DNA from: Roseomonas sp. OT10
Lineage (GTDB): Bacteria; Pseudomonadota; Alphaproteobacteria; Acetobacterales; Acetobacteraceae
Assembly (NCBI RefSeq): GCF_020991085.1
Contig: NZ_CP087719.1
Span: forward strand, 4,422,001 to 4,486,000
Direction of reading: 5' to 3'
Length of the DNA stretch: 64,000 nt
Both the position numbers and the translations under genes were made by a program. The notes below the pieces were generated by a model, which worked only from the letters and a program-made list of their open reading frames with translations, was not told the origin of the DNA and did no database searches. Every line of letters begins with the position of its first letter. Position 1 is the stretch's first letter. Positions 54,958 through 64,000 of the stretch are shown piece after piece.

Positions 54958-55791
54958 TCAGACCCAGAACGCGACCCGGCCGCGGAAGCGGACGAAGAAG
55001 GCGAAGGCGCCGGCGGCGGCCAGGGCCGTGTAGAGGAAGGCGGCGAGCCAGGCCACGGGCGGCCCACCGCCTTCCACCAGGGGCCCGCGCACCGTCTCGA
55101 GCAGGGCGTAGAAGGGGTTCAGCACCAGCCAGGGCTGCCAGTCGCCCGCCAGTTCCGGCTTCCAGATCACCGGCGTCATGAAGAAGGCGAGCTGCATCAC
55201 GCTGCCGACGATCGGCCCGATGTCGCGGAAGCGGGCGCAGAGCATGCCGAGGAAGAGGGAAACGGACAGGGCGTTGATGGCGAGCAGGAGCAGGCCGGGA
55301 ATGGCCAGCACCGCCTCCGCGCCCGGCCACTGGTCCAGCGCCAGGAAGACTAGGAGGATCAGCGGCAGGCTGTGCGCCGCCGTCAGCAGATTGCGGAAGA
55401 CGCAGCGCAGCGCGTGCACGGTATAGGGCAGCCGCAGCTGGCGGATCACCCCCTCGGCGCTGGTCAGCGAGGTGCAGGCGTCGGTGACCACGGCGCTGAT
55501 GACGTTCCAGGTGATCAGGCTGACCGCCAGGTGCGGCAGGTAGCCCTGCAGCGTCATCCCGAAGAGCCGGGCGTAGAGGAAGCCCAGCCCCACCAGCATC
55601 ACCGCGGTGGACAGCGTCATCCAGAAGGGGCCGATGACCGAGCCGCGGTAGCGGTTGCGCAGGTCCAGCCGGGCCAGGGCCCAGGCCAGCCGCCAGGATG
55701 CCAGCCCCTCGCCCAGATCCTCGAGGGCCCGGGAGAGGTGCTTGGGGTCGCTCGCGTCGATACTGTGGACGGGCGCCAGGAGAGCGGTCAT
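54958..55791 (-). CDS. Polysaccharide-export ABC permease (Wzm/KpsM-like)
   Basis: Inner-membrane ABC-2 type permease, 277 residues with about six membrane segments. It shows the family segments DLRNRYRGSVIGPFWMTLSTAVM (residues about 40-62) and FFMTPVIWKPE. It forms the channel with the ATPase encoded 4 bases downstream. The ATG at 55791 is favoured over an in-frame start 12 codons upstream because the latter adds an unrelated basic stretch. Confidence 0.92.
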   Translation of the reverse strand: MTALLAPVHSIDASDPKHLSRALEDLGEGLASWRLAWALARLDLRNRYRGSVIGPFWMTLSTAVMLVGLGFLYARLFGMTLQGYLPHLAVSLITWNVISAVVTDACTSLTSAEGVIRQLRLPYTVHALRCVFRNLLTAAHSLPLILLVFLALDQWPGAEAVLAIPGLLLLAINALSVSLFLGMLCARFRDIGPIVGSVMQLAFFMTPVIWKPELAGDWQPWLVLNPFYALLETVRGPLVEGGGPPVAWLAAFLYTALAAAGAFAFFVRFRGRVAFWV

Positions 55792-55852
55792 GCGGCGCTG
55801 CCTATACGATGCCGCCTGCCCCCACAACAGAGCGTGGCGCCCGTGCCGGCTG

Positions 55853-56440
55853 CTATTGCTTCAGGGCGTAGCCGGTCCCGGCCGGGGCGGCGCCGAGGGG
55901 CGTGGCGGCCGCGGGCGGATAGGCGGCGGGGGCATAGGCCGGGGCGGCGGGTGGTCCGCCGGCGGCCCGGCTGATCCGGGCGCGGTCGGGGCCGTAGCTG
56001 ATCATCACCCGGTCGCCGGCCTGCAGCCCCTCCTCGTTGGTCTGCACCACGGCGACGTCGCCGCCGCCATCCTGGCGGATGACGAACTCGATGGCCTGGC
56101 CGGTGGTGGCGCCCCGCTCGATCGCGTTGCCGGCCAGCCCGCCGATGATCGCGCCGCCGAGTCCGGCGATGAGGTTGGAGCGCCAGTCGCCGCCGATGAA
56201 GGAGCCGGCGACGCCGCCGGCCACCGCGCCCGCCGCCGTGCCGACGCCCGGTCCGCCATAGCCGCCCTGTACCGTCACCGGCCGGGAGCCGACGATGGTG
56301 CCGTAGCTGACCGCGGCCGGACGCCCGAGCGAGGCCGCGCTGTAGGTCGCGCCGCTCTGCTGCGGCGCGCAGGCGGCAAGGCCCCCTGCCAGCAGCAGGG
56401 GCGCCAGCAGGGCGCGGAAGGTCGGGACGAAGGCAGGCAT
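55853..56440 (-). CDS. Glycine-zipper outer-membrane lipoprotein
   Basis: A 195-residue lipoprotein of the SlyB/YmgG-like glycine-zipper type, likely in the outer membrane. It has a signal peptide ending in the lipobox LAAC, and a central pair of Gly-zipper helices (GVGTAAGAVAGGVAGSFIGG and LIAGLGGAIIGGLAGNAI, residues about 65-105). A small beta domain (EFVIRQDGGGDVAVVQTNEEGL) and an Ala/Pro/Tyr-rich tail follow. The start at 56440 is where the signal peptide begins. Such proteins influence membrane integrity; no specific role can be read here. Confidence 0.85.
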   Translation of the reverse strand: MPAFVPTFRALLAPLLLAGGLAACAPQQSGATYSAASLGRPAAVSYGTIVGSRPVTVQGGYGGPGVGTAAGAVAGGVAGSFIGGDWRSNLIAGLGGAIIGGLAGNAIERGATTGQAIEFVIRQDGGGDVAVVQTNEEGLQAGDRVMISYGPDRARISRAAGGPPAAPAYAPAAYPPAAATPLGAAPAGTGYALKQ

Positions 56441-56702
56441 CGGAAGGCTCCCTGGGGGACGGTGTTGCCGGAACAACGCACGTCACGAGGATACAGGGGT
56501 CATTTGGCGCCTTGAGGACACGGTCGCCACCCCCCGGCGTGTGAAGAAGCATCTCCAGCTTGCCTGCCCCCCGGGGTTCCAGTAGCCCTTCCGGCCACAG
56601 GCAACCGCCTGTCCCGGCCGCGCTGCGGCCTTCCGAACGGCGTGGGGGCGTCGCGAGGGGGCCGCGAATCGCGGACGGGCTTCTCCGAAGGGGGGATAGG
56701 GG

Positions 56703-58253
56703 ATGGCTCCTGCCGGTGCCGATCGGTGCAATCTGCTCGCTCGCTGGCGAGGGGTGGCGACCCTGTCGCTGCTGACCCTGGTCGCGGCCTGCGGCAGCCA
56801 GCCGACCACCTCGGGGCCCACGACGCGCGCATCCGCCTCGATGCACCGCCCCGCCTCCTACGACCCGCCCGGCCCGGCCGGCGATCCCTGGGGTCCCTAT
56901 GTCCGCGAGGCCTCCCGCCGCTTCGACGTGCCGGAGCGCTGGATCCGCGAGGTGATGCGCCAGGAGAGCGCGGGCCGTGCCACGGCCACCAGCCCGGTCG
57001 GCGCCATGGGGCTGATGCAGGTGATGCCCGGCACCTATGCCGAACTGCGCTACAAGCACGGGCTGGGGGACGATCCCTACCACCCCTACGACAGCATCAT
57101 GGCCGGCACCGCCTACATCCGGCAGATGTACGACCTCTACGGCAGCCCCGGCTTCCTCGCCGCCTACAATGCGGGCCCGCGCCGGCTGGAGGACTACCTC
57201 TGGGCCAATCGCGGCATGCCGGCGGAGACGCGCAACTACGTCGCCCGCATCGGGCCGCGCATCATCGACGCCCACCCGAACCGGCGCGCCCCGCCGGAGG
57301 TCTACGCCGCGGCCGAGATCCCGCTGAACATCCCCGCCGGTCCGCGCCGCATGGACAGCGCCACCATGCTGGCCCTGCGCGAGCAGCGGGAGCAGCGCCG
57401 CCAGGCCGACCAGCCGGCGGTACAGATGGCCAGCCTGCCCGCTGGCCCGGTGGTCCGCATGGAACCCATCCCGGACGGGTCCACCCGCCGGGTGCAGGTC
57501 GCCAGCCTGGGGGTCGCCGGGCTGGGTCCCAATGTCGTCGCCATGGAACCGATCCCGGATGGCACCTCCGCCGCCGCGGTCGCCGCGCCCACGCTGGGCC
57601 GCAACGTGATCGCGATGGACCCGATCCCCGACGGCTCCACCGGCCCGGCACCCGTGGCGAGCGCAGCCGCGGCCAGCCTGGGTCCCAACGTGGTCGCCAT
57701 GGCGCCGATCCCGGACGGCTCCACCGGCCCCGCCCCCGCCGTGGCGGAGGAGCCAGCCCCGCGTCCTGCGCCCCGCTTCGCAGAGCAGCCGACCCCGCGG
57801 TCCCTGCCCACCCCGCCGGCCTTCGCCACGGCGCCGGCCCCGCCGCCCCGTACCCAGTTCGCCGCCGCGCGCACCCCGGCCCCGGCGCCCAACTTCCCGG
57901 CGCCGGCCTCCGGCCCGTTCCGGAACATGGCGCTGATCCCCGCCGCCCAGGCGAGCACCCTGCCGAGCGGGATGCGCGGTAGCCCCGCCCCGGCCGTAGC
58001 CGCGACCGGCGGCAACTGGGCGGTGCAGGTCGGCGCCTTCGCCAGCGAGAACTTGGCGCGCGCCGCCGCCAACCAGGCCAAGGGCAGCATCCCCGGCGCC
58101 AACCGTGTCGCGGTCCAGGCAGTGTCCCAGGGACGCTCCACCCTCTACCGCGCCCGGGTGATCGGCCTGTCGCGCGAAGGGGCCCAGGGGGCCTGCGAGA
58201 AGCTGCGCGCCCGCGGCGCCTGCATGGCGCTGTCGCCCGACGCCCAGAGTTGA
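56703..58253 (+). CDS. Lytic transglycosylase lipoprotein with SPOR domain
   Basis: Peptidoglycan-cleaving lytic transglycosylase combined with a septal-peptidoglycan-binding SPOR domain. The 516-residue product has a lipobox (LVAAC, C30) and an SLT domain at about 63-200. The SLT domain has the catalytic Glu in MRQESAGRA (E88), GAMGLMQVMPGTY and AAYNAGP. A long Pro/Ala-rich linker follows, then a C-terminal SPOR domain (437-516, starting GGNWAVQVGAF). Within the linker (about 250-345) PIPDGS/T-type units repeat four times. GGGGGGATAGGGG precedes the ATG. It is a single-gene unit ended by a strong hairpin. Confidence 0.93.
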   Translation: MAPAGADRCNLLARWRGVATLSLLTLVAACGSQPTTSGPTTRASASMHRPASYDPPGPAGDPWGPYVREASRRFDVPERWIREVMRQESAGRATATSPVGAMGLMQVMPGTYAELRYKHGLGDDPYHPYDSIMAGTAYIRQMYDLYGSPGFLAAYNAGPRRLEDYLWANRGMPAETRNYVARIGPRIIDAHPNRRAPPEVYAAAEIPLNIPAGPRRMDSATMLALREQREQRRQADQPAVQMASLPAGPVVRMEPIPDGSTRRVQVASLGVAGLGPNVVAMEPIPDGTSAAAVAAPTLGRNVIAMDPIPDGSTGPAPVASAAAASLGPNVVAMAPIPDGSTGPAPAVAEEPAPRPAPRFAEQPTPRSLPTPPAFATAPAPPPRTQFAAARTPAPAPNFPAPASGPFRNMALIPAAQASTLPSGMRGSPAPAVAATGGNWAVQVGAFASENLARAAANQAKGSIPGANRVAVQAVSQGRSTLYRARVIGLSREGAQGACEKLRARGACMALSPDAQS

Positions 58254-58293
58254 GGCGGCCCATGCCGGGGGAGGGTCTCCCTCTGGATATACG

Positions 58294-58321
58294 GGGCCCC
58301 GGACCGGGTAGTTCGGGGCCC
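58294..58321 (+). terminator. Hairpin after the lytic transglycosylase gene
   Basis: Eight-base-pair perfect stem GGGCCCCG/CGGGGCCC with a 12-base loop, 40 bases after the stop. It is GC-rich and followed by TTGTCG rather than a T-run. It is likely a terminator or 3' stabiliser and lies just beyond the end of repeat copy F. Confidence 0.45.
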
Positions 58322-58344
58322 TTGTCGTCTCCAGGTGGATGCCT

Positions 58345-58628
58345 CCAAGAGGGGACGCCGTCCCCTCCCCCTCCCTCCCCCTGCCGGGGCCCGAAGCCGG
58401 GCCCCGGACCCCGGGCTTGAGTCTGGCACCCGCTGAGCCGTCAGCCTGCGGGCTGTCCCCGGAGAATTCGCGGACCGGCGGGGCTCCACGGAAGAATGCC
58501 GGGCCACACACGCCGTCGCCGGAGGTCATGGACCTCCGGCGCGACCCCGCTGCCGTGAAGGGGGGTGCAGGGGCTCTGCTCCTGCCGGATAGGGAGGTTG
58601 GGGGGACAAGGCGGAGCCTTTCCCCCCA
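58345..58628 (-). repeat. Structured intergenic repeat, copy F, downstream of the Ldh-type gene
   Basis: Runs on the minus strand, starting 16 bases after the stop of the dehydrogenase gene. Hairpin 1 is at about 58600-58627 (GGGGGG..AAGGC/GCCTT.CCCCCC). Hairpin 2 is at 58568-58584 (CAGGgGC/GCtCCTG). Hairpin 3 is at 58518-58540 (GCCGGAGGTC/GACCTCCGGC). Next come a CAGCCCGCAGGCTGACGG module and a CCAGACTC box. Hairpin 5 is at 58384-58407 (CCGGGGCCCG/CGGGCCCCGG) and hairpin 6 at 58349-58367 (GAGGGGAC/GTCCCCTC). It is the shortest of the full copies. Confidence 0.85.
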
Positions 58629-58643
58629 GGGCGCGCCCCGCGA

Positions 58644-59729
58644 TCAGGCCAAGGGATCGAGTCCCAGCGCCCGGGCGGTGTCCTGGATGGAGCCCCAGGT
58701 CCCTGGCGGCAGTGGCACGCCCTTCGCCAGCCGCTCGGCGCGGGTCCGGGCCTCAGGCTCGCCCGGCAGCAGGACGGGCTGGCCGGGGGTGGCGGGGCGG
58801 GCGGAGGCGAACCAGTCCACGTACTCGCGCCCCACGCGCTGGAACTCCGCCTCCGTGCCGAAATGCTGCGGCGAGAGGTAGATGGAGAGCATGCCGTTCG
58901 CGATCCGCCCGCGCGTGTCCACCGGCCCGGCGCAGCCGCCGCCGGTGAAGGCGCCGGCCAGCAGTTCGCAGGCGAGGGCGAGGCCGGAACCCTTGTGCTC
59001 GCCGAAGGCGCGGATGGCGCCCAGCCCGCCCGCCGCGTCGCGCGGGCCGACCGGGGCATAGTCGCCGTAGAGCGTGTGCGGGTCGCTGGAGAGGGTGCCG
59101 TCCGGTTCGATCAGCGCGCCCTCCGGCAGCGCCTTGCCGCCGTTGGAGGCGACCAGCACCTTGCCCTCGGCGACCAGGGAGGTGGCGAAGTCCAGCACCA
59201 CCGGCCGCCCGTCCAGCGGCACGCCGACGGAGAAGGGCGCGGTGGACAGCCGCCGCTCCACGCCACCGAAGGGCGCGACCAGGGTGGAGCCGGCGACGTT
59301 GACGAAGTGGACGGAGAGCAGCCCGGCGGCGATCGCCTGCTCCGAATAGGCGCCGATGCGGCCGACATGGCCGGCGTTGCGCAGCGCCACGATGGCAGCG
59401 CCCTGGGCCTTCGCCCGCTCGATGCCCGCCGCCACGGCCTGTGGCGCCACGGTCTGGCCGAAGCCGAACTGGCCGTCGAACAGCAGGAAGCCGCCGCCGT
59501 CGGTGACGATCTCGGCATTCCGCCCGGCATGGACGTAGCCCGCCTGGAGCCATTCGACGTAGCGCGGCACGCGGGCGACGCCATGGCTGTCGTGGCCGGC
59601 GAGGTTGGCGCCCAGCAGGTGCTCGGCGATGCGATGCGCCTCGGCGGCGTCGCAGCCGGCGGCGACGAAGATGTCGCGCACCAGGGCCTCGAGGCGGGGC
59701 GCCTCGATCAGGGTGTCGGTCGAACCCAT
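58644..59729 (-). CDS. Ldh-family (LDH2/MDH2) oxidoreductase
   Basis: NAD(P)-dependent oxidoreductase of the type 2 malate/L-lactate dehydrogenase family, which oxidises or reduces 2-hydroxyacids, ureidoglycolate, 2,3-diketogulonate or imino acids. The 361-residue product has the family motif GHDSHGVARVPRYV (from 45) with the catalytic His, and AAIVALRNAGHVGRIGAYSEQA. VLDFATSLVAEGK and EHKGSGLALACELLAGAFTGG follow. AAGGA lies about 9 bases before the ATG at 59729. It follows the SDR gene of the sugar-importer operon after 13 bases. Confidence 0.9.
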   Translation of the reverse strand: MGSTDTLIEAPRLEALVRDIFVAAGCDAAEAHRIAEHLLGANLAGHDSHGVARVPRYVEWLQAGYVHAGRNAEIVTDGGGFLLFDGQFGFGQTVAPQAVAAGIERAKAQGAAIVALRNAGHVGRIGAYSEQAIAAGLLSVHFVNVAGSTLVAPFGGVERRLSTAPFSVGVPLDGRPVVLDFATSLVAEGKVLVASNGGKALPEGALIEPDGTLSSDPHTLYGDYAPVGPRDAAGGLGAIRAFGEHKGSGLALACELLAGAFTGGGCAGPVDTRGRIANGMLSIYLSPQHFGTEAEFQRVGREYVDWFASARPATPGQPVLLPGEPEARTRAERLAKGVPLPPGTWGSIQDTARALGLDPLA

Positions 59730-59742
59730 CGGGGAAAGTCCT

Positions 59743-60500
59743 TCAGGCGAGTTGGGCGATGGCCTGGGCCTGGGCGATGTTCGCGCGGTTCCAGGTCGGC
59801 GTCGCCAGGATCTCGTTGAGGCAGACGCGCGGCGGCATCCGGGCAGCGAAGAGCACGATCTCCGCCAGGTCCTCGGGTTGCAGCATCCGCGCCCGCTCCT
59901 CGGCCGTGGGCGGCACCGGGCGCAGGTCGAGGATGGGCGTGGCCACCTCGCCGGGGCAGACGCAGGTGGAGCGGATGCCGTGGATGCCCTGCTCCGCATT
60001 GACCTGGGCGGAGAAGGCGACGAGCCCGGTCTTGGCGGCGGTGTAGCCGGGACCGGAAAGGAAGGAGATCAGCTTCCCGGCCATCGAGGCGATCTGCACG
60101 ATCAGCCCGCCGCCGCGTTCGCGCATGGCGGGCAGCACGGCGACGGTGGTGAGGAAGGGCGCGGTCAGGTTGGCCTGGATCATCGCCTCGATCCCGGCGG
60201 GGTCGAGCTGGTGCAGGTAGCGGCGCGGCAGGTTCAGCCCGGCATTGTTCACCAGCAGGTCCGGCCCGCCGAGCGCCCCGGCCACCTGGTCGGCGGCGGC
60301 CGCCACGGCGGCAGCGTCCGTCAGGTCGGCCGGCACGACCAGCGATTCGCCCGGCAACAGCGCCGCCGTCTCGCGCAGCGGCGCCTCCCGCCGGCCGGTC
60401 AGCGCCACGCGCATCCCGGCACCGGACAGGGCGAGCGCGACCGCCCGCCCGATCCCCGTCCCCGCCCCGGTGACCCAGGCCGTCTTCCCGGCGAGTTCCG

Positions 60501-60504
<4 letters not shown>
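59743..60504 (-). CDS. Short-chain dehydrogenase/reductase
   Basis: Classical SDR oxidoreductase, 253 residues, probably acting on an alcohol or sugar brought in by the neighbouring importer. It has TGAGTGIG (12-19), NNAG (86-89) and the catalytic triad S140, Y154 and K158 (YTAAK). It starts with GTG at a 4-base overlap with the ATPase stop (GTGA), so it is coupled to the transporter genes. Substrate unknown. Confidence 0.92.
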
Positions 60505-61601
<1,097 letters not shown>

Positions 61602-61614
61602 ACGACGTCCCTTC

Positions 61615-62511
61615 TCAGCCCTTCGTTGCGCCGGCGGTCAGGCCGGCGATGTAGTAGTCCATCAGGAAAGCGTAGACGAGCAGCGGGGGCAAGGCGGCCA
61701 TCAGGGCCCCGGCCATGATCTTGCCCCACTGGAAGGTGTCGGCCCGGATCAGCTCGCTGACGATGCCGACGGTCAGGACCATCTGGTCGGAGGAGACCAG
61801 GAAGGCGATCGGATAGATGAAGGCCGCCCAGGAGACGGTGAAGGCGAAGATCATCGCCGCCAGGATGCCGGGCAGGGCCACGGGGATGAAGATCTTCCAC
61901 AGCATCTGCAGGTGGCTGGCCCCGTCGATCACCGCTGCCTCGTCCAGCTCCTTGGGGATGGAGGCGAAGTAGCCGATCATGATCCAGGTGCAGAAGGGCA
62001 CGGTCAGCGTCGGGAAGATCAGCACCATGGCCCACATGTTGTTGTACAGGCCGAGGCTGCCGATGATCTGGAACAGCGGGATGAACAGCAGGGTCTCGGG
62101 CACCAGGTAGGTCAGGAAGACCCCGGTGGCGAGCGCCCCGCTGCCCCAGAACTGCATCCGGGCCAGGGCGAAGGCGGCCAGGGTGCTGATGACCATGGTG
62201 ATCAGCACGGTGCAGGTGGTGACGATCACCGAATTCCTGAAATGCGTCAGGTAGGAGCCCTGGGTCAGCAGCTCCCAGTAGTTGGAGAGCGTCGGATGCC
62301 AGACCATCCAGGGGTTGCTGCTCAGGTCCGCGATCTCCGCGCTGCCCTTCAGGCTGGTGACCAGCATGTGGAAGGGCGGGATCAGGAAGAACAGCACGAA
62401 GACGGCGAGCGCCGCATAGGCGCCGATCAGCGCCCAGCGCCGTTCGGCCGAGAGGCTGCCGGAGCGGCGCTCCGCGGGCGCCGCCGCGGGACCGGCGGTG
62501 GTGGCGCTCAT
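61615..62511 (-). CDS. Sugar-type ABC permease (UgpE/MalG-like)
   Basis: Inner-membrane permease of the carbohydrate-type importer, 298 residues. After an Ala/Pro-rich start it has six membrane segments (the first [21 protein letters not shown]) and the coupling loop [29 protein letters not shown] with the EAA motif. It overlaps the upstream permease by 4 bases (ATGA). Confidence 0.92.
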   Translation of the reverse strand: MSATTAGPAAAPAERRSGSLSAERRWALIGAYAALAVFVLFFLIPPFHMLVTSLKGSAEIADLSSNPWMVWHPTLSNYWELLTQGSYLTHFRNSVIVTTCTVLITMVISTLAAFALARMQFWGSGALATGVFLTYLVPETLLFIPLFQIIGSLGLYNNMWAMVLIFPTLTVPFCTWIMIGYFASIPKELDEAAVIDGASHLQMLWKIFIPVALPGILAAMIFAFTVSWAAFIYPIAFLVSSDQMVLTVGIVSELIRADTFQWGKIMAGALMAALPPLLVYAFLMDYYIAGLTAGATKG

Positions 62512-63446
62512 GCCATCTCCTTGGACCGCTTGTTCACCCCGCGCAGGGTGAGGATCGCGAAGACGGCCAGCAGCGGGAACATGAACAGGCTGACCGAGGC
62601 GCCGAGCGGGATGTCGCCCGACTGGATGCCGACCTGGAAGGCATAGGTGGCGAAGACGTGCGTCGTGTCCTGCGGCCCGCCATTGGTCAGGATGCGGACG
62701 ATGTCGAAGTTGGCGAAGGTGACGATCAGGCTGAACAGCACGGTGATGCTGATGATGTTGCGCATCATCGGCAGGGTGACGAAGCGCAGCTTCTGCCAGA
62801 ACCCCGCCCCGTCGATCGCCGCCGCCTCGTAGAGCTGGTCCGGTACCGACTTCAGGGCGGCGAGGTACATGATCATGAAGAAGGGCGCGCCGTAACAGAC
62901 GTTGACCAGGATGACGGAGAAGCGCGCCCAGCCCGCCTGTCCCAGCCAGGGCACGGGGTCCACCCCGATCCCCATCAGCGCCCAGTTGAAGGCGGAGTAG
63001 GAGGGGTCGAACAGCCACCACCACGCCAGGGTGGAGATGGCGGGCGGGATCACCCAGGGCACCAGCAGCATGCCGCGCCACTTGCGCTGGCCCTTCGCCG
63101 GCAGGGCGTGCAGGACATGCGCCAGGATGAAGCCGATCAGCGCCTTGGCCAGCACGGCGGAGACGGCGAAGAGCACGCTCTGCCAGAAGACGGCCCAGAA
63201 GGTCTCGCGCGTCAGCAGGAAGGCGAAGTTGTCCAGCCCGACGAAGCGCGTCATGCGCTTGTTCTGCATCGCCAGGTACACGGCGTAGAAGAACGGATAG
63301 ATCACCAGCCCGCTGATCAGCAGGATCAGCGGCAGGGTCATCAGGAAGGCCGTGGTGGACTTGCGGCGCGCCAGGCGTTGCAGCGTCCCCACCTTCGGCC
63401 GCACGGCCGGGGCGGTGGCGATGGGGGCGGTCAGCGTATCGGCCAT
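62508..63446 (-). CDS. Sugar-type ABC permease (UgpA/MalF-like)
   Basis: Partner permease, 312 residues with six membrane segments. It shows the family segments TAFLMTLPLILLISGLVIYPFFYA (about 31-54) and the coupling loop LYEAAAIDGAGFWQKLRFVTLPMMRN. It lies 64 bases after the binding-protein stop and is coupled to the second permease. Confidence 0.92.
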   Translation of the reverse strand: MADTLTAPIATAPAVRPKVGTLQRLARRKSTTAFLMTLPLILLISGLVIYPFFYAVYLAMQNKRMTRFVGLDNFAFLLTRETFWAVFWQSVLFAVSAVLAKALIGFILAHVLHALPAKGQRKWRGMLLVPWVIPPAISTLAWWWLFDPSYSAFNWALMGIGVDPVPWLGQAGWARFSVILVNVCYGAPFFMIMYLAALKSVPDQLYEAAAIDGAGFWQKLRFVTLPMMRNIISITVLFSLIVTFANFDIVRILTNGGPQDTTHVFATYAFQVGIQSGDIPLGASVSLFMFPLLAVFAILTLRGVNKRSKEMA

Positions 63447-63510
63447 CCGCGTCTCCTGGAATCGGTGCGGCCGGGCCGGGGCTTCCGCGCCCCGGCCCGG
63501 CGAGGCGGGG

Positions 63511-64000
63511 TCAGCCGCGCTTGAAGCCTTCGATCTCGCGCTCGGCCCAGGCCATGACGCGGTCCGCCGGTTCCTTGTTCTGCACCGCGCGGGCGATCAT
63601 CTTCGCCTGGATGCCCTGGTTGTACATCTGCACCGCGATCTCCGGCGGGGCGGGGTAGTAGGCGATGAACTGCTCCGCCTTGTGGTGCGGCTTGACCGGG
63701 TAGTTGAAGACGACGCCGGTCGGCGGGCCTTCCTTCTCCCAGGTGTCGAAGTCGGTCATGCTGGTGAAGGGCGGGATGTCGTAGCCGTTGGAGGCGGAGA
63801 CCATCCGCTTCGCCTGGTCGCGCTCCGACAGGAATTCCACCAGCGCCTTCGCCGCGCCCTTGTTGCGGCTGAACGACCAGACGCCCCAGAAATACGGCAA
63901 ATAGGGGGTGAAGCGCCCCGCGGGGCCGGAGGGCGCGGGAAAGGTCCACATCTGCTCCGCGTTCTGCGGCGCGTCGCGCTTGGCCACCGCCCAGGCGGAG
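63511..64000 (-). CDS. Family 1 ABC substrate-binding protein, C-terminal part (runs off the window)
   Basis: Periplasmic sugar-type receptor; only the last 163 residues or so lie in the window, the frame being open at the right edge. Visible features fit the C-terminal half of family 1 binding proteins: PYFWGVWSFSRNKGAAKALVEFLSERDQAKRMV, PPFTSM and the closing helices ending EREIEGFKRG. It precedes the two permease genes and would be the first gene of the visible importer operon. Signal peptide and ligand site are outside the window. Confidence 0.88.
   Translation of the reverse strand, partial: SAWAVAKRDAPQNAEQMWTFPAPSGPAGRFTPYLPYFWGVWSFSRNKGAAKALVEFLSERDQAKRMVSASNGYDIPPFTSMTDFDTWEKEGPPTGVVFNYPVKPHHKAEQFIAYYPAPPEIAVQMYNQGIQAKMIARAVQNKEPADRVMAWAEREIEGFKRG

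Overview
This is a chromosomal stretch of a very GC-rich, Gram-negative, flagellated alphaproteobacterium. The flagellin-FlaF-DUF1217 block, the membrane-anchored CycM-type cytochrome c, the many ABC uptake systems and the base composition suggest the Rhodospirillales/Acetobacteraceae (Roseomonas-like). That placement is inferred from gene content and style; no rRNA gene is present to confirm it. I see no tRNA, rRNA, CRISPR array, intact insertion sequence or prophage.

Layout. 0.2-2.6 kb: flagellin, flaF and a DUF1217 protein. 2.6-5.2 kb (minus): SRP RNA gene with its promoter, dnaX, ybaB. 5.8-6.9 kb: a secreted beta-propeller protein. 7.2-12.1 kb: a complete branched-chain-amino-acid-type ABC operon (livKHMGF). 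12.2-18.8 kb (minus): a polyamine-type ABC importer with a hydroxyacid dehydrogenase, a class II aldolase and an amidinohydrolase, divergent from an FAD amine oxidase-like gene and an amidohydrolase (18.9-21.9 kb). 22-25.4 kb: a patchy region with a frameshifted DUF1269 gene, a duplicated amidohydrolase tail, an arginase and two gene-poor gaps. 25.5-32.2 kb: a five-gene dipeptide-type ABC importer followed by a PhnW-like aminotransferase. 33-39.8 kb: uppP, an orphan TRAP receptor, pheA-kdsB, a cytochrome c, a histidinol-phosphatase-like gene and small exported proteins. 40-46 kb: yejABEF. 46.2-48.2 kb: a MarR regulator and an M17 aminopeptidase. 48.3-55.8 kb: a surface-polysaccharide locus (three glycosyltransferases, gmd, rmd, Wzm/Wzt exporter). 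55.9-58.3 kb: a glycine-zipper lipoprotein and a lytic transglycosylase with a SPOR domain. 58.6-64 kb (minus): a sugar/glycerol-phosphate-type ABC importer with two dehydrogenases, running off the right edge.

How the genes work together. Most of the window serves scavenging of organic nitrogen and carbon: five ABC importers plus a TRAP receptor, each usually linked to the enzymes that could process the imported compound. The rest makes or maintains the envelope (UppP, KdsB, GDP-D-rhamnose synthesis and glycan export, transglycosylase) or motility. Genes are packed in operons with 1- or 4-base stop/start overlaps (ATGA, GTGA, TTGA, and in one case apparently CTGA).

The most unusual content is not a protein. 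A 280-380 base intergenic element recurs six times (copies A-F near 5.5, 9.4, 32.4, 35.9, 43.2 and 58.5 kb), with reduced pieces elsewhere. It is a chain of stem-loops joined by conserved boxes. Several stems differ in sequence between copies but keep pairing, which suggests a structured RNA or DNA element. Five of six copies lie just 3' of a gene in the same orientation, and two of them lie between the permease genes of ABC transporter operons.
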